Positions 45,184-60,602 of a stretch of DNA of 64,000 bases are shown here, one piece after another. Source of the stretch: Pristionchus mayeri (taxonomy: Eukaryota > Nematoda > Chromadorea > Rhabditida > Neodiplogasteridae); NCBI GenBank assembly GCA_036245805.1, contig BTRK01000005.1, positions 11,904,001-11,968,000 of the forward strand, given 5' to 3'. The notes under the pieces were generated by a model. That model was not told the origin of the DNA. It worked only from the letters and a program-made list of their open reading frames with translations, and did not search any database. Every line of letters starts with the position of its first letter. The stretch's first letter is position 1. A program made the translations under genes and the position numbers.

Positions 45184-46059
45184 ATGTCGGGAACCAGGAC
45201 CCCTCTCAAGGCCCCTCTCCCTGCTGCCGCCAAACCCAATTCGGTGAGAGTCGCCTCCCAGGAAAGCGTGGACGCGCTTTCTTGCAAAGTAGACGCTGTC
45301 ATGGCCATGCTCTCTGATGTACGCGCCCTTCTCCAGACCCTCTCTCTCGCCAATCCTCCCCCTGCCCCCACCTCACTCGCCCCCACTCTCGACGTGGCAC
45401 GCGTTGTGTACGAGTCGTGCTCTCGTGTAATCTCTGACAGGGCGGAGTACGAGGATAAAGAAACAAGGGCTGTCGTCATTGGACACAAGGAGAACCTGAA
45501 GGAGGGAGCAGCTGCCGACGAGAAGCTCATCGCTGACCTCGTCCAGTACTCGGGCAGTGATGCGGTGAAGAAGGCGTGGGATGAGAAGAAGATTTCTCAT
45601 CACCGCCATCCTCCTGATCGTCCTCCCGGTACTCGCCCTCTCAAGATAAGCTGCCCGGACAAGACTACTCGTGATGCCCTCCTCTCTGGAATTCGTGGAA
45701 AGCCAGGCCGTCCCTCTCCCTTCAAGGACTCTCTTGCCTTTATCAGGAAGGACCTGACTCCCACTCAGCTGTCCTTGGAGAAGGAAGCGCGCGCTGAGGC
45801 CATGCGACGCAATCTTGAAGCTCGCATGATTGTGTGCGGAGTGCGCGACTTCACTCTGATCAATTACCGTACCCCTCGCCCGCTCCCTCCCCGTTACGGA
45901 CTCTCTCGCACTAGTAAGACCTCTTCTGCCGATCTCCCTTATCCAGGACACTCCGGAACTCCCTCTTCTGCTCCCTCTGCTGCCTCCATTCCCTCGACTC
46001 CCGATCCGGCTGCAATCGCGCCTTCCCGCACTGACCACGTGACAACGAGGAGAGGATAG
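45184..46059 (+). CDS. LINE ORF1 (gag-like nucleic-acid-binding protein)
   Basis: 291 residues with a proline-rich N-terminus, a coiled-coil-prone stretch near residues 20-60, and a region near 130-215 resembling the RRM-like part of LINE ORF1 proteins (RPLKISCPDKTTRDALLSG, FIRKDLTPTQLSLEKEAR). It would bind element RNA and act as chaperone. It stops 33 bases before the ORF2 start. The frame is intact. Confidence 0.75.
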   Translation: MSGTRTPLKAPLPAAAKPNSVRVASQESVDALSCKVDAVMAMLSDVRALLQTLSLANPPPAPTSLAPTLDVARVVYESCSRVISDRAEYEDKETRAVVIGHKENLKEGAAADEKLIADLVQYSGSDAVKKAWDEKKISHHRHPPDRPPGTRPLKISCPDKTTRDALLSGIRGKPGRPSPFKDSLAFIRKDLTPTQLSLEKEARAEAMRRNLEARMIVCGVRDFTLINYRTPRPLPPRYGLSRTSKTSSADLPYPGHSGTPSSAPSAASIPSTPDPAAIAPSRTDHVTTRRG

Positions 46060-46092
46060 GACAGTGGCAGCAAGGGTACCATACTTCCACTC

Positions 46093-48994
46093 TTGTCTCC
46101 CCTCCCCTCACTCTCTAGTCATTCCCTCGTTAGGTCAACACACAATCGATCGATATTAAGTACACGTCACTCTAGAAACTCTCCTGTCTCCGTATTCTAT
46201 GCTAATGCTCGTTCCATTCGATGTAAATCCCCTCAGCTTTCATTCTTGATCGCTTCTCATGAGTACCGCATCATTTGCATATCTGAGACTTGGTTAGATA
46301 ATAGTGATAGCGACTCTCTCCTTGTTGGCGGTTTTCCTGATTTTTTGCCTTTTCGATGCGATCGCGTTACTTCTGCTGATTACGGTAGGGGTGGTGGCGT
46401 CGCGTGTCTAGTTCATAATTCTTTGAATCCCATACTTATTTCTACCTTTTCTTCACCACTTGTCGAGTCGTGTGTAGTTGATATTCATTTAGATTACTCC
46501 CCGTCTCTCCCTTATAGGAAAATTAGATTTTTTACTATTTATAGATCTCCTTCCGCCCCTAATGACTCTCTTATTCAACTTCTTTTGAATTTAGAAACTC
46601 ATATTTCGGTTGATTTTCCTTGTATTTTAATTGGTGATTTCAATTTTCCTAATGTTGATTGGCCCTCTCTTTCTTCTCCAAACCAAAATGACCTACTAGA
46701 TTTCGTGTCAGACCATCACTTTAATCAGTTTGTCTCTTTCCCTAGTAGGCTCAATAGCTATTTAGATCTATTATTTTGTAATGAGAATATTATATGTAAT
46801 GTGTCTCCTGCCACTGCACTTAGTGACCATCTCAGTGTGACATTTGACCTTCGCATTCCCCGTCCTCCTCAGAATGTTTGTGCTCCATCCCGTAACTATA
46901 GATTAGCTGATTGGATCTCGATTAATGACTGTATACACTTTCATGACTGGACCCACGCTTTGAGCAATCGTGATACCCACCAATCTTATACATATTTTGT
47001 TGCCTTTCTAAATAACGTTTTAGACACATTTGTTCCTCTCTCTAAACCTTCCCCTTTCTCTAGATATCCACGAACTTTAAAAATTATTTACGGGAAATGT
47101 AAGACATTAACTAGAGTTGCTCCAAACAGTCGTGCATGTGCTATTATGACCCAGCGTTTTAATTCTGCCCTAAATAGATTTCATTGCTCCCTTGAAAATC
47201 GTATTGTTATGTCCTCCAATCCTAAGCTTTTCTATAATTATTGCAAGGAGAAATTGAGTACTCCCAAGACCACTCCTTCTGGAATCGTTGATTCTGATGG
47301 TTCCGTACTGACATCTAATGACCAGAAGTGTGTAGCTTTTGAAAAATTCTTTTCTTCTGTCTTTAGCCCTCCCCAATCGTCCCCACTCCCTCTCCCTTCC
47401 CCTTCTTTCATTTTCGATCTCCCTTCAATTTCTTACGTGGATGTTATCTGTGCACTTAGTAAGCTTGCCCCCAAAGTGAATGTTACTCCCGACACTATTC
47501 CCAGTATAGTTCTTTCGAGGTGTAGATTATCTGTTGTATCTCCTCTCCTTACTATTTTTAACAAGTCTCTGCTTACCTCCCAAGTGCCATTTCAATGGCG
47601 TCAAGCTTTAGTTAAACCTATTCCAAAAAAATCTAGTAACTCTATAACAGATTTTCGTCCTATTTCACTTACTTCATCTGTGTGTAAAGTTTTTGAGAAG
47701 ATTATCATAGGTAAAATTACGGCGTTTCTTGACCAGAACAACTTATTTGACCCTCACCAATCTGGTTTCAGAAATTGTAGATCAACTTCCACTAATCTTG
47801 CTGAGACTTATGCACATTATCTCCGCATCTCTAAGCATGGCTCTCCTTTTGACACAATTTACATAGATTTCAGAAAAGCTTTTGATTCTATTGATCATAG
47901 ATTATTGTTACATAAATTGTCCGAGTTAGGCATCTCTAATCACATTGTATCATGGTTCCATTCATATCTCTCTGGTCGTACGCAATCCGTATTTATTGAC
48001 ACTTCATTTTCCCCACCATCCCCGGTCATATCTGGCGTGCCACAGGGATCTTGTCTCGGGCCTCTCCTCTTCATCATATTTATCAATGATATCTGTGTAA
48101 AATTCCCGGCCTCCATTTATTATTCTGTGTATGCAGACGACCTCAAGTTGTTCGCTGAAGCCCCTCTGTTCTCAGATGACTTGCAATCCGCTCTAGATAT
48201 TGTTTCTAACTGGTCCTCGCAGTGGAATCTTGGCGTTTCTGAAACTAAATGTCACATTGTTCACTATGGCCGACATAATCCCCGTAAACTATTCACCATT
48301 AACGGTGTTATCTTAAACGAGCCTAGCAATGACCCAAGTAAATGTATCATTAAAGATCTAGGAGTGCATTTCTCCCCTTCTCTTTCTTTCTCATCCCATA
48401 TTAGTAAAATTATTTCTAAAGCGCGTACCAAATCTAATCTAATTTTTAAATCCTTTCGTAGCAATTCTATTGAGTTATATCTCAAATCGTATAATACTTT
48501 CATCCTCCCAAATCTCGAATATTGCTCCATTATCTGGAATCCTTCCTATACATAGTGTAGCATTGACTAAAGAGCTTGAAAGAGTTCAGCGTGACTATAC
48601 CCGCAGAATGTATGTACACTGTTCCCTCCCTCCTATATCATATAAGCATCGGCTCCATGAGCTTAATCTAATGACTTTAGAACGCCGTAGGTTCATAATT
48701 GATATATTATTCCTCCATTCGATTATCCACAGCCGTTATTCTCTTGATATTTCTTCTCTACTTACACGCGCGCCACTCACTCGCCCCCTCAGAAATGCAC
48801 ACCCACTTCGTATATCTTTACCTTTCATACCAAATAATTCTTGTTCCACTCTTGTATCTAGAACCATGTCCATTTGGAATGCTCTTCCCATAGAATATGT
48901 TAGTTCTTCGCATAGTGTATTTTCTAGTTATATCCGTTCACAACCCCCCACTTTTTATCCCCCGTCTATTATTGCCACTCGGCTTGATCTTTGA
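46093..48994 (+). pseudogene. LINE ORF2 (endonuclease-reverse transcriptase), one frameshift
   Basis: The N-terminal nuclease has YANARSIRCK, CISETWLDN, IGDFNFPNVDW and LSDHLSVTFD. The reverse transcriptase has DFRPISLTSSVCKVFEKII, IYIDFRKAFDSIDHRLL, SGVPQGSCLGPLLFIIFIND and the catalytic VYADDLKLF. One frame runs to 48555, and the C-terminal ELERVQRDYTRRM part continues in another frame to 48994. The single shift lies near 48530-48555, so the copy is otherwise intact, active-site residues included. ORF2 performs target-primed reverse transcription. Confidence 0.88.
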
Positions 48995-49178
48995 TCCCGT
49001 CCCCTCCCCTACCCTTGCTGCCTAGCAACCTTCAACCGATTCGATCCAATCGACGGACATCCGTTTCTTGTATACCCTCTCGTTATTTCTTGAACTCCCA
49101 CCTAACGGAATAAACGAATGAATGAATGAATGAATGAATGAATAGAGATGATCCTTGGGGGATAGTGCAAAATAGACT

Positions 49179-49260
49179 CGCAGCGAGCAGGATTCGAACC
49201 TACGCGGGCAGAGCCCAATTGATTTCTAGTAAATCTCCTTAACCACTCGGACATCGCTGC
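49179..49260 (-). tRNA. tRNA-Ser (anticodon AGA), anticodon stem with one mismatch
   Basis: 82 bases read on the minus strand: acceptor stem GCAGCGA with TCGCTGC, D-arm GTCCGAGTGGTTAAGGAG, anticodon loop CTAGAAA, long variable arm typical of serine tRNAs, T-arm TAGGTTCGAATCCTG, discriminator G, and a following T-run (TCTATTTT). The anticodon stem reads ATTTA with TCAAT, leaving one T/C mismatch that the right-hand copy does not have. It may be weakened or a pseudogene. Confidence 0.9.
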
Positions 49261-49579
49261 ACATGCCCTGCTAGCTCTAATCTCATATCAAGAAGCCCAC
49301 AATCTGACACATCCTAACGGGCAAGCCAAAACACTGCAAGCTATACTGCACTGAAACAATGCAGCAATTGCTGGAAACTTATTTTAACGCTGTTGCTTGA
49401 TTACTCGACTGTTACTTTCTTTATCTTTGTTGGATGATCTGGTGAACAGCGAATAAGCGATTTTTTTTTCAGTATGCAGAAAGTATGCTTAACCGGTACA
49501 TGCGTGCCACACGGGACACTTGTGGGTGACTAGAGTAGGTGAGATCAGAAGTGAGATAACAGAGATCAAAGATCAAAGC

Positions 49580-53452
<3,873 letters not shown>

Positions 53453-53742
53453 TGCTGAATTGATTATTTGTATTGTTATTTATACGAGCGGGTTCATACG
53501 AATTAACTAATCTACACAATAGGATGCTTGAGATGACAGTGAAACATAACCAAACATCGCTTTACTAATTTTGTTCATTGAAAGTTGTGAAACATACAAT
53601 AACAATATGCTTACCAGGAAGGGCGCGCGAGCCGACTGGCCATGGCGCCGTGAGCGACGTGGTAGAAGTCGTCGTGACGCGCCATTCGGGGACTCTGAAA
53701 ATGATGAAAGAAATATTGAACAAATCATGCAATCACGATTTT

Positions 53743-54380
53743 GAGTATTGGAGAACGATGGAAATGAGTAATCTCTTTTGAAATGAATCGATATTTACAT
53801 TCTTGGAAAATGAGAGAATCTTCCCACTTAATGATCTGGAAATACCGAGCTGAAATTCGAAATTGCGAGTAACCAATCAAAATATTATCTCGTTCGACTA
53901 AGAAGTGCGCAGATTATGTTCGAAACCAAGACCAATCTCTTGAGGGTTTTCTCCAGAAACTCACAACAGTCTAAGCCTCTCACTAGGGATCCTAATCGTT
54001 TCTTCTCCAATGTATGTATGCTGACAGTCGGCAATTGTACAGTGTGGATGCAACCGCTCTATTTCCGCCCATATCATTGCCAAAGTTGATGGTAGATCAA
54101 ATCATTACTAAATCTCCAAACGGAGGGCATTATGAGCCGCAAGATTATGCATGTTTTCATTACTTCAGCATCTCAGGAATTTCGATGACTGGGATGCTGG
54201 AACCAAGAGCAATGGTCTGACTCTGATCATTTTCCACTCTTTCTCGTAGGTCAGAGTGAGCGAGATAGCGTGCAAATTGGAGAGAGTCAGACGATTCCTC
54301 GGAACCCGCGTTGCCAGCTGAGATTAGCGAGCCATCATGTTGATTGCGGATTAACTCGAGCATTGTAGGAGTATTTTTAA
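53743..54380. repeat. Upstream of che-1; holds a CTCTCTCG hairpin at 54212-54302
   Basis: GTCTGACTCT near 54217 pairs with AGAGTCAGAC near 54285-54296, and CTCTTTCTCG with CGAGATAGCG. The outer arm is shared with the hairpin at 44758-44852 (GTCTGACTCT/AGAGAGTCAGACGATT). No exon recognised in this interval. Confidence 0.65.
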
Positions 54381-54719
54381 CGCCTAACAGCGGCTAAGCG
54401 AGCGATTGTAAGCTGGATTCATATGGATAAGTGGAACTTCACAAGTACATAGAAATCTTGGACAAGTTCAATCAGCGATATTGTTAGAGTATTTCGGAGA
54501 ATAGAAGGAATTGAATTCATGTGTTTATTGTTGGCTATTGGAAAACGGGGAATAATCGAGCCGCGCTCTTTTTGGCAATCTAAATGGCATGTCTAAAGCA
54601 TACGCGCTGAGAAAAAATCGATCAACTGGTTGATCAAATATAATTTCGGAAATTTGAAATAAACGGTATGAGTTTCAATGCGTTCACAATAGCCTAACAT
54701 GCGATGAATGTGCGGTTTT

Positions 54720-55200
54720 CAATTCCAAATATAACTAAAATATTGCGATAATGACAAGGCAATACCATCGTTAATTCTGAGCCTAATAGCAGTGAATAAG
54801 TGGCGCTGTTGCGATTGCTACACGAGTGAGCGCAGGCGATTAGAGGGACGACCGCTCTTGGCTGGCGATCTGCCGGTTAATGACAGGATCCCAGAGACAG
54901 GGGACACCGGGTCACCATTGGGTAGACATGCAATGATTGAGTTTCAGTGCATCCACAATAGCTTTACCTGTTGCCAACAAGCAGCATGATTATCATTTAA
55001 AACAAAAATACCATATTAAAAAAAACAAATTTTGCCATTGAATGGCTAATTAGCTTCCTGATAGCGAATAATTGGCACGTTTAAGATTGCTACATGAGAG
55101 CGCAAGGCGATTAGAGGGATGGCTGCTCGTAGCAGGCGCTCTACCGGTTAATGACAGGATCCCAGAGGGAGCGGACACCGGGTCATCATTACGCGGGCCG
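54720..55200 (+). repeat. Two tandem copies of an about 275-bp repeat
   Basis: GGCGATTAGAGGGA, then CCGGTTAATGACAGGATCCC and GGACACCGGGTCA, occur at 54834-54915 and again at 55107-55190. The intervening 190 bases are less similar but share TTGCTACA(T/C)GAG and GCGC words. Non-coding as far as can be seen. Confidence 0.75.
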
Positions 55201-55578
55201 GCTTGATGTAAAAGGAGATACCCGAGTCCCTAGACCGAGCGCCTCATAATCCACAAGCAGTTGCAAGACGGAAATGAGCTCAAGCGATCTGCCTTTGGCA
55301 CGCTATTTCCTACATCAAAGAAACATTGGAGGGCGCATTCACATAAAGAAATAAATTCGAGATACCCAAGCAAGCTCCGGCCAGCCCAGAGGCCGTCTAA
55401 AAGAGAAGACTGACCGGACACCCTCGAAACCACCCAAGAACCCCGTGAAGAAAGCCCATCGTCAGCTCAAAGGCGTCCGCGGCGATCGGAATCCATCAGC
55501 CATTATGGGCTTTTTAGGGCTGCCTCTCCTTCCGGTCTCCCCCTCCTTTGACAGGATGTGAAGCTGTATTTATTTTCT

Positions 55579-55917
55579 CTAAGCCTCAGGGTTTCCTAAA
55601 CCGGCGCCGAAGAACTGGAAACCATACCTGGACTCGGTAGCAGTTCCCGTCGTTAGGTGATCCAGTTGCGGGTTAAAGGGCGCATCGTACCCATAGCCGG
55701 TGGTGCCGGTGCCGGAACCATAGACGAACGGATTCGGATTGGTTCCGGCGCCAGTCAAGGAGTAGTCGTAACCCACGTAGGCCATGCTTATGTCGAGCAA
55801 GTAATAGTCGTCGACTGGTTCAATCTTCGGGGACCGCCCCTGCCGCGGCCCCATGGATACGGTAGCCGTGTCGTCGTAGGGCCACCTGAGGCTTCTCTCG
55901 AGGATAATCATACACAA
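55579..55917 (-). CDS. Gly/Tyr-rich 3' exon of an unidentified protein (hypothetical)
   Basis: An open frame of 112 codons whose C-terminal two thirds are Gly/Thr/Tyr-rich (AYVGYDYSLTGAGTNPNPF, YGSGTGTTGYGYDAPFN, YGFQFFGAGLGN) with non-random composition and a stop near 55579. The N-terminal part is less convincing and may be intron. No domain is recognised. It lies between che-1 and the right tRNA-Ser. Confidence 0.35.
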   Translation of the reverse strand: MCMIILERSLRWPYDDTATVSMGPRQGRSPKIEPVDDYYLLDISMAYVGYDYSLTGAGTNPNPFVYGSGTGTTGYGYDAPFNPQLDHLTTGTATESRYGFQFFGAGLGNPEA

Positions 55918-56417
55918 TTGAGGGTCTTCTCACCTCTTCTTAGATTGGAATTGTGGGGGAAGAGAAGTGGAGAAGGGAAAGGGGGGGGGGAGGGGCCGGC
56001 TGGAGGGATGCGCTTCTTTAATAACTGTATGAGCGGAGACTAATCGATGGGCCAGGTGGGTCGATAGGGGCGAGTGGATGAGAGAGGGAGATTATTGTAT
56101 ATGCTTGAGGGTGGGCAACGATCTCTGTGATACATCAAGGGTAAAAAAATAAGGCAAATATATTCCAGATTGCGTTTATAGTCGGAAATATACGACAACT
56201 CTAGCGCGCCTCAGTCTGGATTGGCCAGCTGATAGAAACGCGCTGCGTAGGCTACAAAATCTCTCGAAAGGCACGAAATGTAGCCGACGCCAATAGTGCG
56301 TAAAGGAAATGGCAACATCCGCAATCCGAGCAATGTCACCTCTCAAATTGACTTTGCACCGACTTTCCTTCCAGTTGTGATCTCCAAAGTGTATCTTTTG
56401 AGCCAATCATAGTGTGT
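55918..56417. other. Intergenic with a G-run at about 55980-55990
   Basis: G/A-rich sequence, then ordinary AT-rich sequence up to the tRNA. Nothing supported. Confidence 0.4.
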
Positions 56418-56499
56418 GCAGCGATGTCCGAGTGGTTAAGGAGATTGACTAGAAATCAATTGGGCTCTGCCCGCGTAGGTTCGAATCCTGCTCGCTGCG
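56418..56499 (+). tRNA. tRNA-Ser (anticodon AGA)
   Basis: 82 bases with acceptor stem GCAGCGA/TCGCTGC, discriminator G, D-arm GTCCGAGTGGTTAAGGAG, anticodon stem-loop ATTGA-CTAGAAA-TCAAT fully paired, serine-type variable arm GGGCTCTGCCC and T-arm TAGGTTCGAATCCTG. A TTTT terminator lies about eight bases downstream. It differs from the minus-strand copy at 49179-49260 by one base, the one that repairs the anticodon stem. Confidence 0.95.
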
Positions 56500-56686
56500 A
56501 AATTCTTTTGCTAATTTTCTTCACCTCTCTCATGAAGATTCCCTTTTATTTGCTGCTAATGATTATCACTTTACCAATATGACCAGGCTGTACAAAATAT
56601 TTCGGAATTTCCTATCCACTCGCGAATTTGTTCATCTAGTAGTACCAATCAGGTATGCAATTACAAGCGCAGCATTTACTCCATCA

Positions 56687-56770
56687 CTGTTCAACTAATC
56701 TGCTAAACATTCAACACTGTTCAACTACTCTGCTAAACATTCAACACTGTTCAACTATTCTGCTAAACAT
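56687..56770 (+). repeat. Three tandem copies of a 29-bp unit (TTCAACTA-TCTGCTAAACA)
   Basis: Unit reads TTCAACTANTCTGCTAAACA then TTCAACACTG. Copies are nearly identical. It lies between the tRNA and the right RING gene, with no coding role seen. Confidence 0.9.
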
Positions 56771-57190
56771 TTATTGTTGTTGTCTAACGTTTGATATCGC
56801 CGGTCGAACCCGACTTTCCATATTGCGCCGTGCTGATAAAAAATAAAACAAAAATAAAAATTGAGTCAGCGCAAATTTCGTCTGCAATCAAATTTCGTAT
56901 GAGTTTCATACTCGCTACTATATAAACGTGAATCAATGGAAAGCGTCTTTGGATTCATCTGATCTTCAAAAAAATATTTAACGCTTCCTTCCCCCCTGGC
57001 ACATTCCAGTCAATAGTATTCCGAGCCCTTCCGATCATGACAATTTATGCTATCCTCCGGCATGGATCGACCAATCGTTTCATTTATTACCCCTCGTCGG
57101 AGTCCTCCAGTCTCGCAGTGCCTTCAGACCAATGCAGACTAGCTCATTCGCAGTCATTCCATTCATCGTCACTCGCTATTCTACGTCGTC

Positions 57191-59977
57191 ATGTCTACCG
57201 TCATGCCGTTCTCTGGCTTCTTTCCTGTTCATTCTCCTTCCTTCAACTCTGCAATTACACCTGATTTCGCCAAGACTACTTTTACTGAATCGGTCAAGGA
57301 ACGCGATTCCAAAATCCATTCCGAAATCGCTGGGAAGCGTCCCGCCGACCCATCTTCTGCCCCGAAACCCAAGGTCAAGCGAGCACCCATGCCTCCCAAG
57401 GCGACTCCAGCTCTCGCTACCACTCTCTTCACCACAATTGACACCGAGCCCTCGCTCGAGTCATTTCTCGATGGAATCATGAGCAATAATGACCCTGTGT
57501 CTACGGTCGATTCCGAAGTCGGAAATCGGGAATATCGAGGGAAACTCGCGGACTCCTTCATCGACGGCGAGATCGACATGAGGAACTACATGACGCGATA
57601 CAATATCGATTTGGATGTGAGTTCTGACTAAATATTCCTAATTTTGATTGCATAACTTACCATAAACTGAAAACTTTTTTGACTGGCGCGTTCGTTTCGT
57701 TTCTGTGCAATCGAAATACAAGGTCATTACACTAAAAAGAATTCTGAAATTTCCAGAAGAAAAATTTTTACGACCCCAAATATGGTGTTGCTTTGTCTGC
57801 AGCGTAAATAACTTCAATAGCGTAAATATCAATACTCCTACCGTATTCGAAAGCTACAGTAGCCCAGTGCGCTGGGTCAGACGCTGGGTCAGATTCATGA
57901 TTTCGTCTGCGGATGGATGCAAAACATCAATATCGTTATTCTAACTTCAAACGAACCTACAGTAGTCCGTGGCGCTGTGTCAGATGCTGGGTCAGATTCA
58001 TGATTTCGATTGTCAATTAATGGAAAAACGTCGATACCTTTGCCTATTTTGTTACATCTAGCATTGGGACAAACGCGGAGTGAAAACCATGATTTTGCCG
58101 ACATGGGGATTATCTTCTAAATATTCCAGCAACTTATAATTTTAAAAGAGGCGTAGTTGCCCACTAGTTTTAAAATTAATTTTAATAAAAAATGTTCAAA
58201 TTCCAGCTGGAATCGTACACTCGCGAGCTTCGTGGAGGCCGGAGGGAGGATGTCTTCGCGGAGGAAAATTCGATCGGATTCGAATTCTCTCGCCCTCCGC
58301 CAATGCCAAAGAAGAGCAGACACTGGGCGTTGCCAGCCAAGGCTGTGGCAGATGCGAGGAGGAGAAGGAATCAGAGGTGCGATATCTGAAAATTAAGTCA
58401 ATCTTTACATACTTTTCTCTAAACGATATAGTTATTGCAAATTAATACGTATATTTATTGCTTTTGTAGAGATAATTGAGATCGGATGAGAAATTTGAAA
58501 AAAATTGAAAAAAAGTGATAAAGAGCTGTACCCGAAACTTTCATTCCCAATATCTTTCAGCGACCCTCTCCTCTTCCGAAGGTGTCCTCTCTGTATGTGC
58601 AAGGCTCCTTCTAAGCGCGTCTTCTTCACTTCTTGTGGTCATGTTATCTGTCGAGCGTGTGCGGAGCAGATGATCGTCTGTCAAGGATTCCCAGGTTCGA
58701 ATTTATGTTTATTTTTATTTAGCTATTTAATGGTCTACGACTTGTTTTTACCTTTTTGCAACACATTTTGCTATCTTTAGTGAAAATTCACAGTTCATTG
58801 CCTAATTTTCGCAGGAAGGGAAAGTCGTTGCCTCATTCCTTGCCCGTTGTGCAGAGAGACATCGGCAGTGCACAGTCTGGAAGAGGACTACCAGAAATGG
58901 GGTCTCTGCTCAGTGGAAGAGGAGTTTAAGCCAGTCCTTGAGGATTCCAAGCTGGAGAGCCTGGTGAGTCAACTTGCATATAAATCTTGTTTTTATAGTT
59001 TAAAAAAATCTTAAAAGACAATCAAACTTCTTTTAAGATTCTCGAATATCTGCGCGGCAAGCTGACCATGCAGCAATACAAGTACCACTACGATATGCTG
59101 CTCCAGGTAAATATTTGTCCGATAATGTCTAAAGTGTTGAATTATTACAGTAATTTTCTGTTTTATTGTGACAACAATTTTTAAAAAAATCAGTTCAACG
59201 CGCAAGAGAGAATGCTAGCAGAGGACAGCAGGATCAACTTCCAATTTGATCCGAGCAAGATCGAGATCGATCGTGTAGTCTTCAAGAATCTCTCCGTCGA
59301 TCTAGGAAAGGTTCGACTATCTCAATTTTATATTTCTAGCATTATTTATTAAGTATCAACATGGTGCACTACCACTATTTATTGTCAGCGAATCACATAA
59401 TGAATAATACATGTGTAGGTGGTCACCCGTGAGAATGCCGCACTCGCTGCAGTTGATTCCTTCTGGAGAACGGAAAAGAGGAGACTCAGCGAGAAATTGA
59501 GGGAGGAGAACCAAAACGAGTTCGTTTCAATTATTGACTAATATCTTGTCAGGGTGTAAGAAGAAACTGGGAAGGGAGTGTTCTAACACGTGCATACCAT
59601 ATTTGCTGATCCGTTCCATTTCAGAGGTGACTTCTCCTTCCGTTCCTGCTCCAATTGTTCAGTCGAAGGCGCGGGTCTCTTCTCTCAACGCCTGGCAGCA
59701 ATGGAATGTGGACATGTATTATGTAAAGAGTGCGTCAGAGAGGTGAGCTAGTTGTGTATGATGATAACGCGATTTTGAGCATTTATCATTGAACAACCAT
59801 TCTGAATGTTGAATCTAGAATTTGATTTTGAAAACATATGATTTCTTTTTTCAGGCAGACGATCTCGCATTCGAGGAGGAGGGTCGTACTGCGTGCCCCA
59901 AGTGTGGAATAAGCACAGGATTCGTTCTTCTTCTGGAGATGGATAAGAACGTGAAGAAAGAGGAGGACGAGCGATGA
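57191..59977 (+). CDS. Double RING-finger protein, right paralogue
   Basis: Nine exons in consistent phase: 57191-57616, 58207-58376, 58561-58694, 58815-58963, 59038-59106, 59194-59310, 59419-59519, 59625-59742, 59855-59977, for 468 residues. The N-terminal 140 residues are Ser/Pro/Lys-rich and end FIDGEIDMRNYMTRYNIDLD. Residues about 195-265 hold a C3HC4-like RING (CPLCMCKAPSKRVFFTSCGH, CRACAEQ, CPLC). A helical middle follows with LTMQQYKYHYDMLLQ and INFQFDPSKIEIDR. A second zinc module near the C-terminus has CSNCSVEGAGLFSQRL, CGHVLCKECVRE and CPKCG. Two RINGs suggest an E3 ligase or adaptor in cytosol or nucleus. It aligns throughout with the minus-strand gene at 42308-44516. Confidence 0.88.
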
Positions 59978-60602
59978 CAATTGTAATCATTAGTTGTTGA
60001 TATTTGTTTATGTGACATGAAGAGTTCAATAAGCTATGAAATTCCACAATGAATATTTGGTGTCACTGATCAACAAATTTGAAAAAAAAACCGTGTCCGT
60101 CTCAATCTAAATAACAAGGAAGTTCAGTGTCGAAACCAGGCACAATATGTGATTCTTGAATAAAAGTGTAGTTCGTAGTACAGTATCATCTAAGTAAAGA
60201 TATACCTCTTCACAATTTGTTAACACACTCTAGGCATCAAAGATGTATATTTTAATGACAAATGTCTTTGATATTTGAACTCTAATCCTTCTCAAAGGTT
60301 ATCAAGTTCTTGCGCGATATCGGGTGACGTATCCCAGGCGTTTACTTGAGCGACTGCAGAACTTGCGGCTGTTGTATGGCCGAACATTGAGAGTCCCTCA
60401 GGATCTGCAATTTGTGGAAATTTGACACGGAAGATTTGAAGTTCGAGAAACGAAACCACGCTCTCTTCACTTTACACGCTCTAAAGACCGGTCGTTGTAT
60501 GTTGAATCAAGAGAGCGTAGCATCGTTTCTCCAACTATAATTTTGAAGCCAACACAACGACACATGAGACTGTGAATCTAATGGAATGCTCAGGTGTACA
60601 AA
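59978..60602. other. Intergenic between convergent genes, with a hairpin at 60437-60540
   Basis: The hairpin pairs GAGAAACGA and ACGCTCTCTT with AAGAGAGCGTAGCATCGTTTCTC, around TAAAGACCGGTCG. It lies just 3' of the Srx gene's stop. The rest is AT-rich. Confidence 0.65.

Larger units (their letters stand above)
44968..49144 (+). mobile_element. CR1/jockey-superfamily non-LTR retrotransposon, nearly complete
   Basis: Two ORFs followed by an (AATG)n tail at 49108-49143. The 5' limit is approximate: a GC-rich segment begins at about 44968 with AGTCAGTCTAGTCTTTGTC. No target-site duplication was resolved. The element sits between the left RING gene and its tRNA-Ser(AGA), a spacing that is about 690 bp in the right-hand arm. 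Confidence 0.88.

Noticed and set aside
45373..46038. 221-codon minus frame
   Set aside because: Antisense to LINE ORF1 within a GC-rich segment; no independent support.
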